Shown here piece by piece: positions 15,001 through 23,411 of a stretch of 34,781 nucleotides of DNA. A program made the translations under genes and the position numbers. Source of the DNA: Nemertoderma westbladi (Eukaryota > Xenacoelomorpha > Nemertodermatida > Nemertodermatidae); contig JAUCBJ010002851.1 of assembly GCA_032718475.1 (NCBI GenBank), positions 1-34,781 on the forward strand, given 5' to 3'. The notes under the pieces were generated by a model. That model worked only from the letters and a program-made list of their open reading frames with translations, had not been told where the DNA came from and did no database searches. The number at the start of each line of letters is the position of its first letter. Position 1 is the first letter of the stretch.

Positions 15001-17918
15001 CTTACATTCCTGGCTTCTCAACTTTTCCATCTGTCCACTACTTCCACTCCCGACTTCGTAACTTTTCCATCTTTCCACTACTTACATTTCTGGCTTCGTA
15101 ACTTTACCATCTCTCCACTACTTACATTCCTGGCTTCGTAACTTTTCCATTTCCCCACTACTTACATTCCTGGCTTCGTAACTTTTCCATCTCCCCACTA
15201 CTTACATTCCTGGCTTCGTAACTTTTCCATCTCCCCACTACTTACATTCCTGGCTTCGTAACTTTTCCATCTCCCCACTACTTACATTCCTGGCTTCGTA
15301 ACTTTTCCATCTCTCCACTACTTACATTCCTGGCTTCGTAACTTTTCCATTTCCCCACTACTTACATTCCTGGCTTCGCAACTTTTCCATCTCCCCACTA
15401 CTTACATTCCTGGCTTCGTAACTTTTCCATCTCCCCACTACTTACATTCCTGGCTTCGTAACTTTTCCATCTCCCCACTACTTACATTCCTGGCTTCGTA
15501 ACTTTTCCATCTCTCCACTACTTACATTCCTGGCTTCGTAACTTTTCCATTTCCCCACTACTTACATTCCTGGCTTCGCAACTTTTCCATCTCTCCACTA
15601 CTTACATTCCTGGCTTCGTAACTTTTCCATCTGTCCACTACTTACATTCCTGGCTTCGTAACTTTTCCATCTCTCCACTACTTACATTCCTGGCTTCGTA
15701 ACTTTTCCATCTCTCCACTACTTACATTCCTGGCTTAGTAACTTTTCCATTTCCCCACTACTTACATTCCTGGTTTCGTAACTTTTCCATCTCCCCACTA
15801 CTTACATTCCTGGCTTCGTAACTTTTCCATCTCTCCACTACTTACATTCCTGGCTTAGTAACTTTTCCATTTCCCCACTACTTACATTCCTGGCTTCGCA
15901 ACTTTTCCATCTCCCCACTACTTACATTCCTGGCTTCGTAACTTTTCCATCTCCCCACTACTTACATTCCTGGCTTCGTAACTTTTCCATCTCCCCACTA
16001 CTTACATTCCTGGCTTCGTAACTTTTCCATCTCTCCACTACTTACATTCCTGGCTTCGTAACTTTTCCATTTCCCCACTACTTACATTCCTGGCTTCGTA
16101 ACTTTTCCATCTCCCCACTACTTACATTCCTGGCTTCGCAACTTTTCCATCTCCCCACTACTTACATTCCTGGCTTCGTAACTTTTCCATCTCCCCACTA
16201 CTTACATTCCTGGCTTCGTAACTTTTCCATCTCTCCACTACTTACATTCCTGGCTTCGTAACTTTTCCATTTCCCCACTACTTACATTCCTGGCTTCGCA
16301 ACTTTTCCATCTCCCCACTACTTACATTCCTGGCTTCGTAACTTTTCCATCTGTCCACTACTTACATTCCTGGCTTCGTAACTTTTCCATTTCCCCACTA
16401 CTTACATTCCTGGCTTCTCAACTTTTCCATCTGTCCACTACTTACATTCCTGGCTTCGTAACTTTTCCATCTCTCCACTACTTACATTCCCGGCTTCGTA
16501 ACTTTTCCATCTCTCCACTACTTACATTCCCGGCTTCGTAACTTGTCCATCTCCCCACTACTTACATTCCTGGCTTCGTAACTTTTCCATCTGTCCACTA
16601 CTTACATTCCTGGCTTCGTAACTTTTCCATCTCCCCACTACTTACATTCCTGGCTTCGTAACTTTTCCATCTCTCCACTACTTACATTCCTGGCTTCGTA
16701 ACTTTTCCATCTCCCCACTACTTACATTCCTGGCTTCGTAACTTTTCCATCTCCCCACTACTTACATTCCTGGCTTCGTAACTTTTCCATCTCCCCACTA
16801 CTTACATTCCTGGCTTCGTAACTTTTCCATCTCCCCACTACTTACATTCCTGGCTTCGTAACTTTTCCATCTCTCCACTACTTACATTCCTGGCTTCGTA
16901 ACTTTTCCATCTCCCCACTACTTACATTCCTGGCTTCGTAACTTTTCCATCTCTCCACTACTTACATTCCTGGCTTCGTAACTTTTCCATTTCCCCACTA
17001 CTTACATTCCTGGCTTCGCAACTTTTCCATCTCCCCACTACTTACATTCCTGGCTTCGTAACTTTTCCATCTCCCCACTACTTACATTCCTGGCTTCGTA
17101 ACTTTTCCATCTCCCCACTACTTACATTCCTGGCTTTGTAACTTTTCCATCTGTCCACTACTTACATTCCTGGCTTCGTAACTTTTCCATCTCCCCACTA
17201 CTTACATTCCTGGCTTCGTAACTTTTCCATCTGTCCACTACTTACATTCCTGGCTTCGTAACTTTTCCATCTCCCCACTACTTACATTCCTGGCTTCGTA
17301 ACTTTTCCATCTCTCCACTACTTACATTCCTGGCTTCGTAACTTTTCCATCTCCCCACTACTTACATTCCTGGCTTCGTAACTTTTCCATCTCCCCACTA
17401 CTTACATTCCTGGCTTCGTAACTTTTCCATCTCTCCACTACTTACATTCCTGGCTTCGTAACTTTTCCATCTCCCCACTACTTACATTCCTGGCTTCGTA
17501 ACTTTTCCATCTCCCCACTACTTACATTCCTGGCTTCGTAACTTTTCCATCTGTCCACTACTTACATTCCTGGCTTCGTAACTTTTCCATCTCCCCACTA
17601 CTTACATTCCTGGCTTCGTAACTTTTCCATCTCTCCACTACTTACATTCCTGGCTTCGTAACTTTTCCATCTCCCCACTACTTACATTCCTGGCTTCGTA
17701 ACTTTTCCATCTCCCCACTACTTACATTCCTGGCTTCGTAACTTTTCCATCTCTCCACTACTTACATTCCTGGCTTCGTAACTTTTCCATCTCTCCACTA
17801 CTTACATTCCTGGCTTCGTAACTTTTCCATCTCCCCACTACTTACATTCCTGGCTTCGTAACTTTTCCATCTCCCCACTACTTACATTCCTGGCTTCGTA
17901 ACTTTTCCATCTGTCCAC
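1..17918 (-). repeat. 40-bp tandem array (about 448 units) of a VPS52 exon end plus 5' splice site
   Basis: Head-to-tail 40-bp units fill the first half of the window and continue past its left edge. On the plus strand a unit begins TACTTACATTCCTGGCTTCG and ends with CCATCTSTCCAC-type variants. Read on the minus strand, each unit is the last 33 nt of the VPS52 exon at 17886-18063 followed by GTAAGTA, a consensus-type 5' splice site. The unit at 17879-17918 is the exon end itself. Only one length change was seen: a 38-bp unit at 8201-8238 (2-bp deletion). Common variants are CTGT, CTCT or CTCC before CCAC, TTACC for TTTCC, GACTTCG for GGCTTCG, and TTTG or TTCA at the CpG. The unit has stops in all six frames, so it is not coding. 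About 96 percent of units keep GTAAGTA by my eye count. It was probably built by slippage or unequal exchange from the exon/intron junction; the duplicated edges share AGTGG. Confidence 0.97.
17879..17885 (-). promoter_or_regulatory. 5' splice site GTAAGTA of the VPS52 exon, first of several hundred copies
   Basis: The minus strand reads GGAAT then GTAAGTA. The intron positions +1 to +6 match the U1 snRNA complement; the last exon base is T rather than the favoured G. This heptamer ends the exon and is also the first of the donors repeated in every array unit. Translation past it gives TGT AAG TAG, so it is the only donor in the series that avoids an in-frame stop. Confidence 0.8.
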
Positions 17919-18063
17919 TTTCTACCATCAACTCGGCCTCTTTTACGAATGTTATTAAACCCCCGAAACAAGGAGCAATCACCTCATCTACGTACTCTTG
18001 ACTTCTCGCCGATAAAAGTTGTTTAAATGTTTCTGACTCTTTGCTCTCATCTGCTGTCCGTTC
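17886..18063 (-). CDS. VPS52: VPS52 internal exon (GARP/EARP complex subunit), partial gene
   Basis: This exon is 178 nt and encodes 59 codons plus one base, open throughout in phase 0. The translation begins ERTADESKESETFKQLL, contains a YVDEV segment, then FGG and FVKEAE, and ends GQMEKLRSQE. From my knowledge of the family, this matches the C-terminal third of animal VPS52 (the stretch with FGGLVAFVKEAE and a G-Q-x-E-x-L-R motif). VPS52 is a coiled-coil subunit of the GARP and EARP tethering complexes, which act in endosome-to-Golgi and recycling traffic. The exon has an AG acceptor after TTTTCTGATTTCAG on its 5' side and a GTAAGTA donor on its 3' side, so gene direction is right to left. 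The next exon must lie beyond the 18-kb array. I did not find the preceding exon to the right, in this window. Alternatively it could be an isolated duplicated exon, but its frame and both splice sites are intact. Confidence 0.87.
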
Positions 18064-18105
18064 CTGAAATCAGAAAATGTTGTCAACTTCTGTAAATCTT
18101 GTAAA
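18064..18105 (-). promoter_or_regulatory. 3' splice site (branch region and acceptor) of the VPS52 exon
   Basis: On the minus strand the sequence reads GTTGACAACATTTTCTGATTTCAG directly before the exon's GAACGG. It has a T-rich tract, a CAG acceptor at 18064-18066 and a plausible branch adenosine in GTTGAC about 25 nt upstream. The acceptor places the first exon base at 18063, which keeps the VPS52 frame open. Confidence 0.7.
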
Positions 18106-18830
18106 GTTTACATCATTAGAAATAAATTGTTATTTAATTGGACATTTTGTGGCAATTAACACTTGTTTTGGAATAACCGTAAATTTGTCGATTTCAGTTT
18201 TGTGAGATAGTGTAAGTTTGTGAGGCAACAATATAAAGGGCATGGTATTTTGAACCTAAACGCACACAGCTGTATAAATGAAGGATTACTGTATATTTTT
18301 CATATATTTTATATTTAAACAACTCTTGATTTACGAATTCAATACATACATATACCGTAGCAAAAAGAGCCTTTCCGATGTGTTTTTTGCCTTTTCTGAG
18401 ATTATAGTCAGGTTTCTGCCAAGTTATATACATTATTTATCAGTAACATAAACATAATATAATGTTTTTGTTATTATTATTATTATATTGATATTGGTTT
18501 GGTTTATATGTATCTTGCTGAGATCAAAGGCCAACAGATCATAATTATTATCATCTAAAACCATTAGTTAGAAAACCAACAGCAAACAAGTATAATAGTG
18601 TGAACCATTAAATCAGATTAATTATACTGAGCAATTCAATGTGAACAACTAATTAAACGAATTTAGGTTAATTAATATCGATATTCCTCGTTTTACCTCT
18701 AGTGAGATTAGTGATATTCTTAATTACGTAGCTACGTGCTAATTCCATTCAATATATATTTTTATCTTTATTTTCTTATACATACATCCATATATGCGCT
18801 GTGCATAGCCTTTAATTACGTTGTACCGTG
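18106..18830. other. A/T-rich intronic or intergenic DNA between the VPS52 exon and the LINE
   Basis: No gene is seen here. It holds a short (TTA)n tract near 18467-18490 and a 12-bp perfect palindrome ACGTAGCTACGT at 18726-18737. If the VPS52 gene is intact, this is the intron upstream of the exon at 17886-18063. The LINE fragment begins near its right end. Confidence 0.6.
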
Positions 18831-19545
18831 TCCGTATGGCAAAAAACGTGCTCGTGGGGAAGGAGGGACTGCAATCTTTATCAGGGATAATATATCTCAA
18901 AATTGTGCACCACTTACCTGCAACTCAGACCGTATATCTGGGGCAATTGTCCGAAATCTCACCATGAATGATTTTGCCATAATAAACATATACATGCCTG
19001 CCGATTGCAAAAGAACAGAAGATAAAGAACTATATCTTATGGAAACTGGCAACTTATCAGCACTATTAGAAGAATGTATAAGCATTAATATACCTACAAT
19101 TGTTCTTGGTGACATAAATGGCACTCTAAGCTTTAACAGTGAGATGCATCCAAGAGGCGAAGATAAACCTTCAGATTTCGGGAAAATATTTGAAAATAAC
19201 ATTATGAGGAAATACGACCTCACAGCAGCTGATCTTAGTCACTGCGGCCATGGAGCAAAACATACGTATAGCTTTAAAGACAAGGAAGGAGACATAATAC
19301 GGACAAGTTATATAGATCATATCAATATTCCGAATACCTGGGCAGGCAAGATAATGCACACAAAGGTCCTGAGGGAAGATAAGCACAACATGTCTGATCA
19401 CAGACCAGTGATGGCTAACCTATTACTTGAGAGGCTCATTGAGAAAAGTGAAGCGTTACCAAATCGAAAAAAAGCTAAGGAGATCAGATATCATTTTCGA
19501 AGTGCGACTGAAACCCAAATCCTGCACTACAAAAGGAACAAATAG
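18820..19545 (+). pseudogene. LINE APE-type endonuclease fragment
   Basis: Recognisable from about 18835 to 19500. Motifs in order are GEGGTAIFIRDN, IINIYMP, VLGDIN (catalytic Asp region), a Y-I-D-H-I motif and SDHRPV (the C-terminal SDH catalytic motif of exonuclease-endonuclease-phosphatase family nucleases). The intact domain would nick target DNA for target-primed reverse transcription. The N-terminal catalytic part (the usual N and E motifs) is absent. The frame ends at a TAG at 19543-19545, while the continuation (LQKEQIGAELTL) lies in another frame starting about 20 nt earlier. One indel therefore separates it from the RT part. It is not functional as it stands. Confidence 0.85.
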
Positions 19546-20459
19546 GAGCCGAACTTACTCTCATCAGTAATGGAAATCAGTCAGTGGATGAGAAGACAGA
19601 TTCGCTTATAACTATAATCACTGAGGCAGCAACTCAAAATATTCCACATTCTTATGTAAAATACAAAAAACATGTGAAACACACAATAAACACAACAAAG
19701 TTCTTGAAAAGATCATACGGAGATCATATAAGATCATTAGTTGACACAAACAAAAGGAACACAAAACAATTCTGGCGGAAAGTAAAACCAAAGGACCACA
19801 AACAAATTTACACCAAAAACCAGCTCTCACGAATTTACAGACAAACAGTACAGCACTTCAAAACAGGAAGAGATGACACTGACAATGATGCCAATCCTAT
19901 CACAGAAACAGGTACACCAGCGCAACCGCAAGATGTCACCCCAGAACAGATTGAAGCATATATAAACAAGCTTAATAGAGGAAAAGCCAGCGATATTTTC
20001 AATCTGAATGCAGAAACACTGTTACACGCTTCTTCAAGACCTTTGCATGATTTCATCGCAAATTTATTCAACAAAATAAACAGAGATGGTATCTGCCCAA
20101 TCGCGTTTACTACAAGCATCACCACTCCTGTTCCAAAACCTCAAAAACGCAAGACAATTGTTCCACAACCGATTTCAGTACGTAATATAAGCGTCATAGT
20201 GACAATCGCAAAGCTGTGGGAAATCTCACTACTAAGCGAACTTTCTGCACTGCAAGCCCATGATCTGCAATTCGGGTACAGACCAAAAATTGGGTCAGAA
20301 ATGGCACATCAATCTGTAACCAGCATCATCAACAAATTCACAAACAGCAATTCGCAGATGTACATTTTAAGCCTCGACTTATCCTCTGCATTCGACACTG
20401 TATCATACCCAAAACTATTCAGGAAAATACGATCTGCCGGGGCCTGTACTAGTCATTGA
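19512..20459 (+). pseudogene. LINE reverse transcriptase, N-terminal fragment (fingers and motif A)
   Basis: Open from 19512 to a TGA at 20457-20459. It has the linker between endonuclease and RT, then RT motifs: LNRGKASD (motif 1 region), the P-V-P-K-P motif, RNISV, the LQFGYRP motif and motif A, LSLDLSSAFDTV, with the first catalytic Asp. It stops soon after, because the frame is lost near 20432-20445. The rest of the palm domain is in the +1 frame from about 20431. There is no credible start codon; the fragment is the middle of an original single polyprotein. Confidence 0.85.
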
Positions 20460-21543
20460 TGCACTTGAAATGTACTACAACAACTCGAATGCCTACCTAA
20501 AAAGTTGCGGTTATCTCTTTACCGACAATTTTAGTTTACAACAGGGGGACCGGCAAGGTGGCGTCCTATCTCCGCTCCTCTTCAACTTTTACCTATATGA
20601 TTTAATTAGGGACATTAGCTCTTCGGAACTTGGATCACATATAGGTACAGAATCATATAGCATAATAAGCTATGCTGATGACATTATCCTGTTGGCGAAC
20701 ATTAAACCAGACCTGACCGCAATGCTGGAAAAGGCATCGAAATACTTTGAGGACCACAACCTGCTACTGAATACAAAGAAATGCCATTTCTTGTCTATAG
20801 AAACAAATGGAAAATCGAACACACATGATTATCTGGAATCAGAAGTTTTGACTCTACGTTCAGAAGCATCCTGCATGTATATGGGGCTGCCACTGCCAGC
20901 AGAACCCCATAAGATGGAGAACATTGCTAAAGCAAAAGTATGGCAGAATGTCTCTCAACTAAATCACCGCGGTCTAGCAGTAGATGAAGCATCACTAGAC
21001 ATAACAAGTCTGATATGGCGAGCCGTCTGCCTACCGAGCATATCATATGGCGCTGCCACATTATCTACTGAAACGATTTCTAATGTCAGCAAAACCTGCA
21101 GAAAGGCAATGAGGTCAATAGCTCGACAAGATAATCGTCTTCCAACTAAAGTACTTTATGGACTTTTCGAAGTCGACACCGAACTATATCTAAGGGCGAA
21201 ACAACTGAGATTGATCAACCAATTATTCAACTCCGGCAACAGGAAGATAACCTACCTATTCACAAATATTTTATGTGAACATTGTAGCGGCCGTAGTAGT
21301 GCACTTTTCAAATCGTATGTCGAAGGAGCATGGATCTACGACTTTCCAAGTCTATGCTCTTTAGCCATCCACGAGTACTCAATAAGGCAGTGCGTAAAAA
21401 TGGCTGAGAAGTCCTCATGCCAAAATATGACACCAGGGGAAAACTTCACTCTAGCCTATTGCAACGCCCTTCTTAACAAGGTTGACCAACATGCCCGTAC
21501 CCGTATTGAATTAGTTCAAAACTATCTTGATCCTTCAAGATAA
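20431..21543 (+). pseudogene. LINE reverse transcriptase, C-terminal fragment (motifs B, C and thumb)
   Basis: Open from at least 20431 (the DLPGPVLVIDALEMYY stretch continues upstream of the first ATG at 20470) to a TAA at 21541-21543. It contains motif B (QGDRQGGVLSPLLFN) and motif C (SYADDIILL with the paired catalytic Asp residues), then the motif D/E region and a Cys- and Leu-rich thumb/C-terminal domain ending NYLDPSR. No RNase H or zinc-knuckle signature is obvious. Together with the preceding fragment it would form one RT, so a single-base indel explains the split. Confidence 0.87.
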
Positions 21544-21711
21544 ATCATTAACATACTGTATCTTATGTATATAAATATCATAATCATGATGACTGTATGT
21601 ACTTATCGTTTGCCATATATATTTTATCAAATTTGTCAAATAAAGCCGCCGGGGCCTAAAACCGGATGTTGAATGGCACGCGTACGAAATTGAATTAAAT
21701 AAATAAATAAA

Positions 21712-21890
21712 CGGAAATCCGATTATTATACTGTTGGAAAATCAAAATAATTGATTTGTGATACGATTTTAATATTCTTTAATGGTTTAATTGTAAACAC
21801 GAGAAAAGGAACAGCGAAGAAGTATTTTAGTGATTTCGGTATAGAACCTAAAAACTACCGCAAACAGAAACAATATCAATAAAATATTAA
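21712..21890 (+). other. Short leader between LINE tail and the ALIX-like gene
   Basis: This is a 179-bp A/T-rich stretch with no TATA box that I can support. An in-frame TAA sits directly before the ATG at 21891, so the reading frame cannot extend upstream without splicing. Whether the leader contains the promoter or whether the LINE 3' end contributes is not visible. Confidence 0.5.
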
Positions 21891-23279
21891 ATGGATCAGA
21901 AAATGGTAACAGCTTACAGCAACGTCCTATTTGGTAGTGAAGACATGTTAGGGACAGGGTCGTATGTTAACTACTTCTGTTTGTTAGTTATTCTTTGCAT
22001 TTCGACATGGTGGATATGGAACAGGCGAATGAGGAAACAAGACCCCCAAATTCAGAGAGCAATACCTGCAGATGAGAAGAACCAAAGTTCCCCACCCAAC
22101 AGTATTAGTTCCCCACCCCACAGTAATAGTTCCCCACCCCACAGTAATAGTTCCACATCCCACAGTAATAGTTTCTGTGAAATTTTCGAGTCAGTTGTTT
22201 CCTTGACGACACAAGTGAAACAATCCCTGACGAAATTAGAATGTCGTAGGGTAGAACTGCTTAACTTCAAGGTTGGTAAACTAAAGGAATGCGAAGAGGC
22301 ACTAGAGACCGCGTTAGAGAGTAGCAATATTACAACGATCGTAGAAGGGTCAAAGGGAACATCTCAACTCAATGAGTCGCTATTAGGTAAGGGCCGTAAG
22401 GTGAAGGGGTTAGGAGGAATTACATCGATAGAATGCATATTCCAACAGTTGCCCCGGTTACACGAAGACAATAAAGAGATTCTTTTTGAAACTGAACGAT
22501 TACTAAGGGAGGAAAGAGAGAGTGATGACTGTATGAGGAGTTTATTTGGCGCCATGTGGACTCCCGTTCCATCGGAAATAATAACTGAAGGTTTCATAGC
22601 AGAGAGCAAAAAGTACCAGCGGCTCCTTGAAAATGCCAGAAATGCTGACGCTAAAGTAGCAGCTAAGTACGTGTGCACTCGAGATGCCATAGCGATTCTC
22701 AGTAAACCTGATGACAAACTCCTTGAATGCTTATCACCTAGTGACTGGATGTCTGAGTTGCGTCAACTAATGGCCAGTATTGAAAAGTTGAAACGCTTCA
22801 TGAAAAGTTTAGAGAATGAAATACAGGTGGAGTTACAGAATTCCCCCATTACACCAGTGTTCACTGCTGGTCTTTCTGGAGTAGATGACACCATATCCGA
22901 AGTCGCAACAGACAACAATGCTGTTGTGGATTCTCTTAAAGCTGTTTACAACCGTCTGCAGAAAAAGTTTGTGTATTCTGTTAGGAAACATGAGATTCTC
23001 ATAGAGAAACTACATTGTGCAAATCAGTTGTTAGTTAATGAAAACCCAAGCTGGAGGACCCAAGGCTGGAGGGCTTACACACGTGAGGAGATGATAAAGA
23101 AATTGGATGTCGCCTTCAATGTATATATGGAGTTGATCTGTAATCTAAAAGAAGGGAGGAAGTTCTACAATGACGTCAACCAACTGCTGCTAAAATACAG
23201 ATGTAATGTTACGGATTTCTGTTTGGTGAGAAAACTCATTAAAGATGAGTTGAAGAGGGAAATAAATCAGAACAAGTGA
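21891..23279 (+). CDS. Membrane-anchored ALIX-type V-domain protein lacking Bro1 and proline-rich regions
   Basis: An intact, uninterrupted 462-residue frame with ATG in good context (A at -3, G at +4) and TAA just upstream. Residues 26-43 (YFCLLVILCISTWWIW core) form one membrane segment followed by NRRMRK; by the positive-inside rule the C-terminal part faces the cytosol. Residues 66-94 are four Ser/Pro/His/Asn heptads. From about residue 95 to the end the protein matches the V domain of ALIX/PDCD6IP: GGI then LP-L-x3-N-x-EIL and RLL-EE (about 175-207), a CTRDAIAIL-KP segment, and NLKEGRKFYN near the C-terminus. In ALIX this two-arm helical domain binds LYPXnL motifs and ubiquitin; Phe425 here aligns with the human ALIX Phe676 needed for LYPXnL binding. 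The Bro1 domain (CHMP4 binding) and the C-terminal proline-rich region are absent. Lack of introns suggests a retrocopy or domesticated gene. The HD-PTP V domain is the main alternative parent. Function unknown; competition for ALIX ligands is inference. Confidence 0.85.
   Translation: MDQKMVTAYSNVLFGSEDMLGTGSYVNYFCLLVILCISTWWIWNRRMRKQDPQIQRAIPADEKNQSSPPNSISSPPHSNSSPPHSNSSTSHSNSFCEIFESVVSLTTQVKQSLTKLECRRVELLNFKVGKLKECEEALETALESSNITTIVEGSKGTSQLNESLLGKGRKVKGLGGITSIECIFQQLPRLHEDNKEILFETERLLREERESDDCMRSLFGAMWTPVPSEIITEGFIAESKKYQRLLENARNADAKVAAKYVCTRDAIAILSKPDDKLLECLSPSDWMSELRQLMASIEKLKRFMKSLENEIQVELQNSPITPVFTAGLSGVDDTISEVATDNNAVVDSLKAVYNRLQKKFVYSVRKHEILIEKLHCANQLLVNENPSWRTQGWRAYTREEMIKKLDVAFNVYMELICNLKEGRKFYNDVNQLLLKYRCNVTDFCLVRKLIKDELKREINQNK
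22086..22172 (+). repeat. 21-bp in-frame minisatellite encoding Ser/Pro heptads
   Basis: Four 21-bp units, each encoding a heptad of the form SSPPHSN (first SSPPNSI, last SSTSHSN), lie between the membrane segment and the V domain. Unit length is a multiple of three, so copy-number change would alter stalk length without breaking the frame. Units two and three are identical at DNA level, which suggests recent duplication. Confidence 0.85.
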
Positions 23280-23405
23280 AAATTGATTTATATGTTAATT
23301 ATTAAATAATGATTTATATTTGAAGATTTAAGAAAAAAACTACATCGGCTCCAAAGACCCCACAAATCGCTGAAATAGCTAGTAATATCATACTGTAAAC
23401 ATGTA

Positions 23406-23411
23406 AATAAA
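23406..23411 (+). terminator. Candidate poly(A) signal for the ALIX-like gene
   Basis: AATAAA lies 127 bp after the stop codon, with further AATAAA hexamers near 23433, 23443 and 23486. Several sites are possible in this A/T-rich stretch, so which is used is not visible. Confidence 0.4.

Larger units (their letters stand above)
18820..21711 (+). mobile_element. 5'-truncated, frameshifted LINE (non-LTR retrotransposon) with (TAAA)n tail
   Basis: This is a degenerate copy of a non-LTR retrotransposon coding for an APE endonuclease followed by reverse transcriptase. Endonuclease homology starts near the GGTAIFI motif, so the first part of the domain and any ORF1 are missing, as expected for an incomplete target-primed insertion. 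The coding frame changes twice (near 19515-19530 and near 20432-20445). After the last stop come an AATAAA at 21639-21644 and a (TAAA)n microsatellite tail at about 21693-21711, typical of CR1/L2/RTE-type LINEs. I did not find a clear target-site duplication. The clade is uncertain: no RNase H is visible, and the RT has GDRQGGVLSP and YADD motifs. Confidence 0.85.

Noticed and set aside
1-17918. Array as a CRISPR locus
   Set aside because: There are no spacers; units are contiguous 40-bp copies with point variants, in eukaryotic context.
1-17918. Array as a centromeric satellite with a CENP-B-like box
   Set aside because: TTCGTAACTTTTCC only loosely resembles the box and lacks its required A and CGGG; the unit is fully explained by the VPS52 exon end plus donor.
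1-17918. Array as a repeat-protein coding region
   Set aside because: The unit length is not a multiple of three, and TAA or TAG occurs in every unit on both strands, closing all six frames within 120 bp.
18194-18433. 79-codon open frame on the minus strand
   Set aside because: A/T-rich with no recognisable motif or start context; lies in the presumed VPS52 intron.
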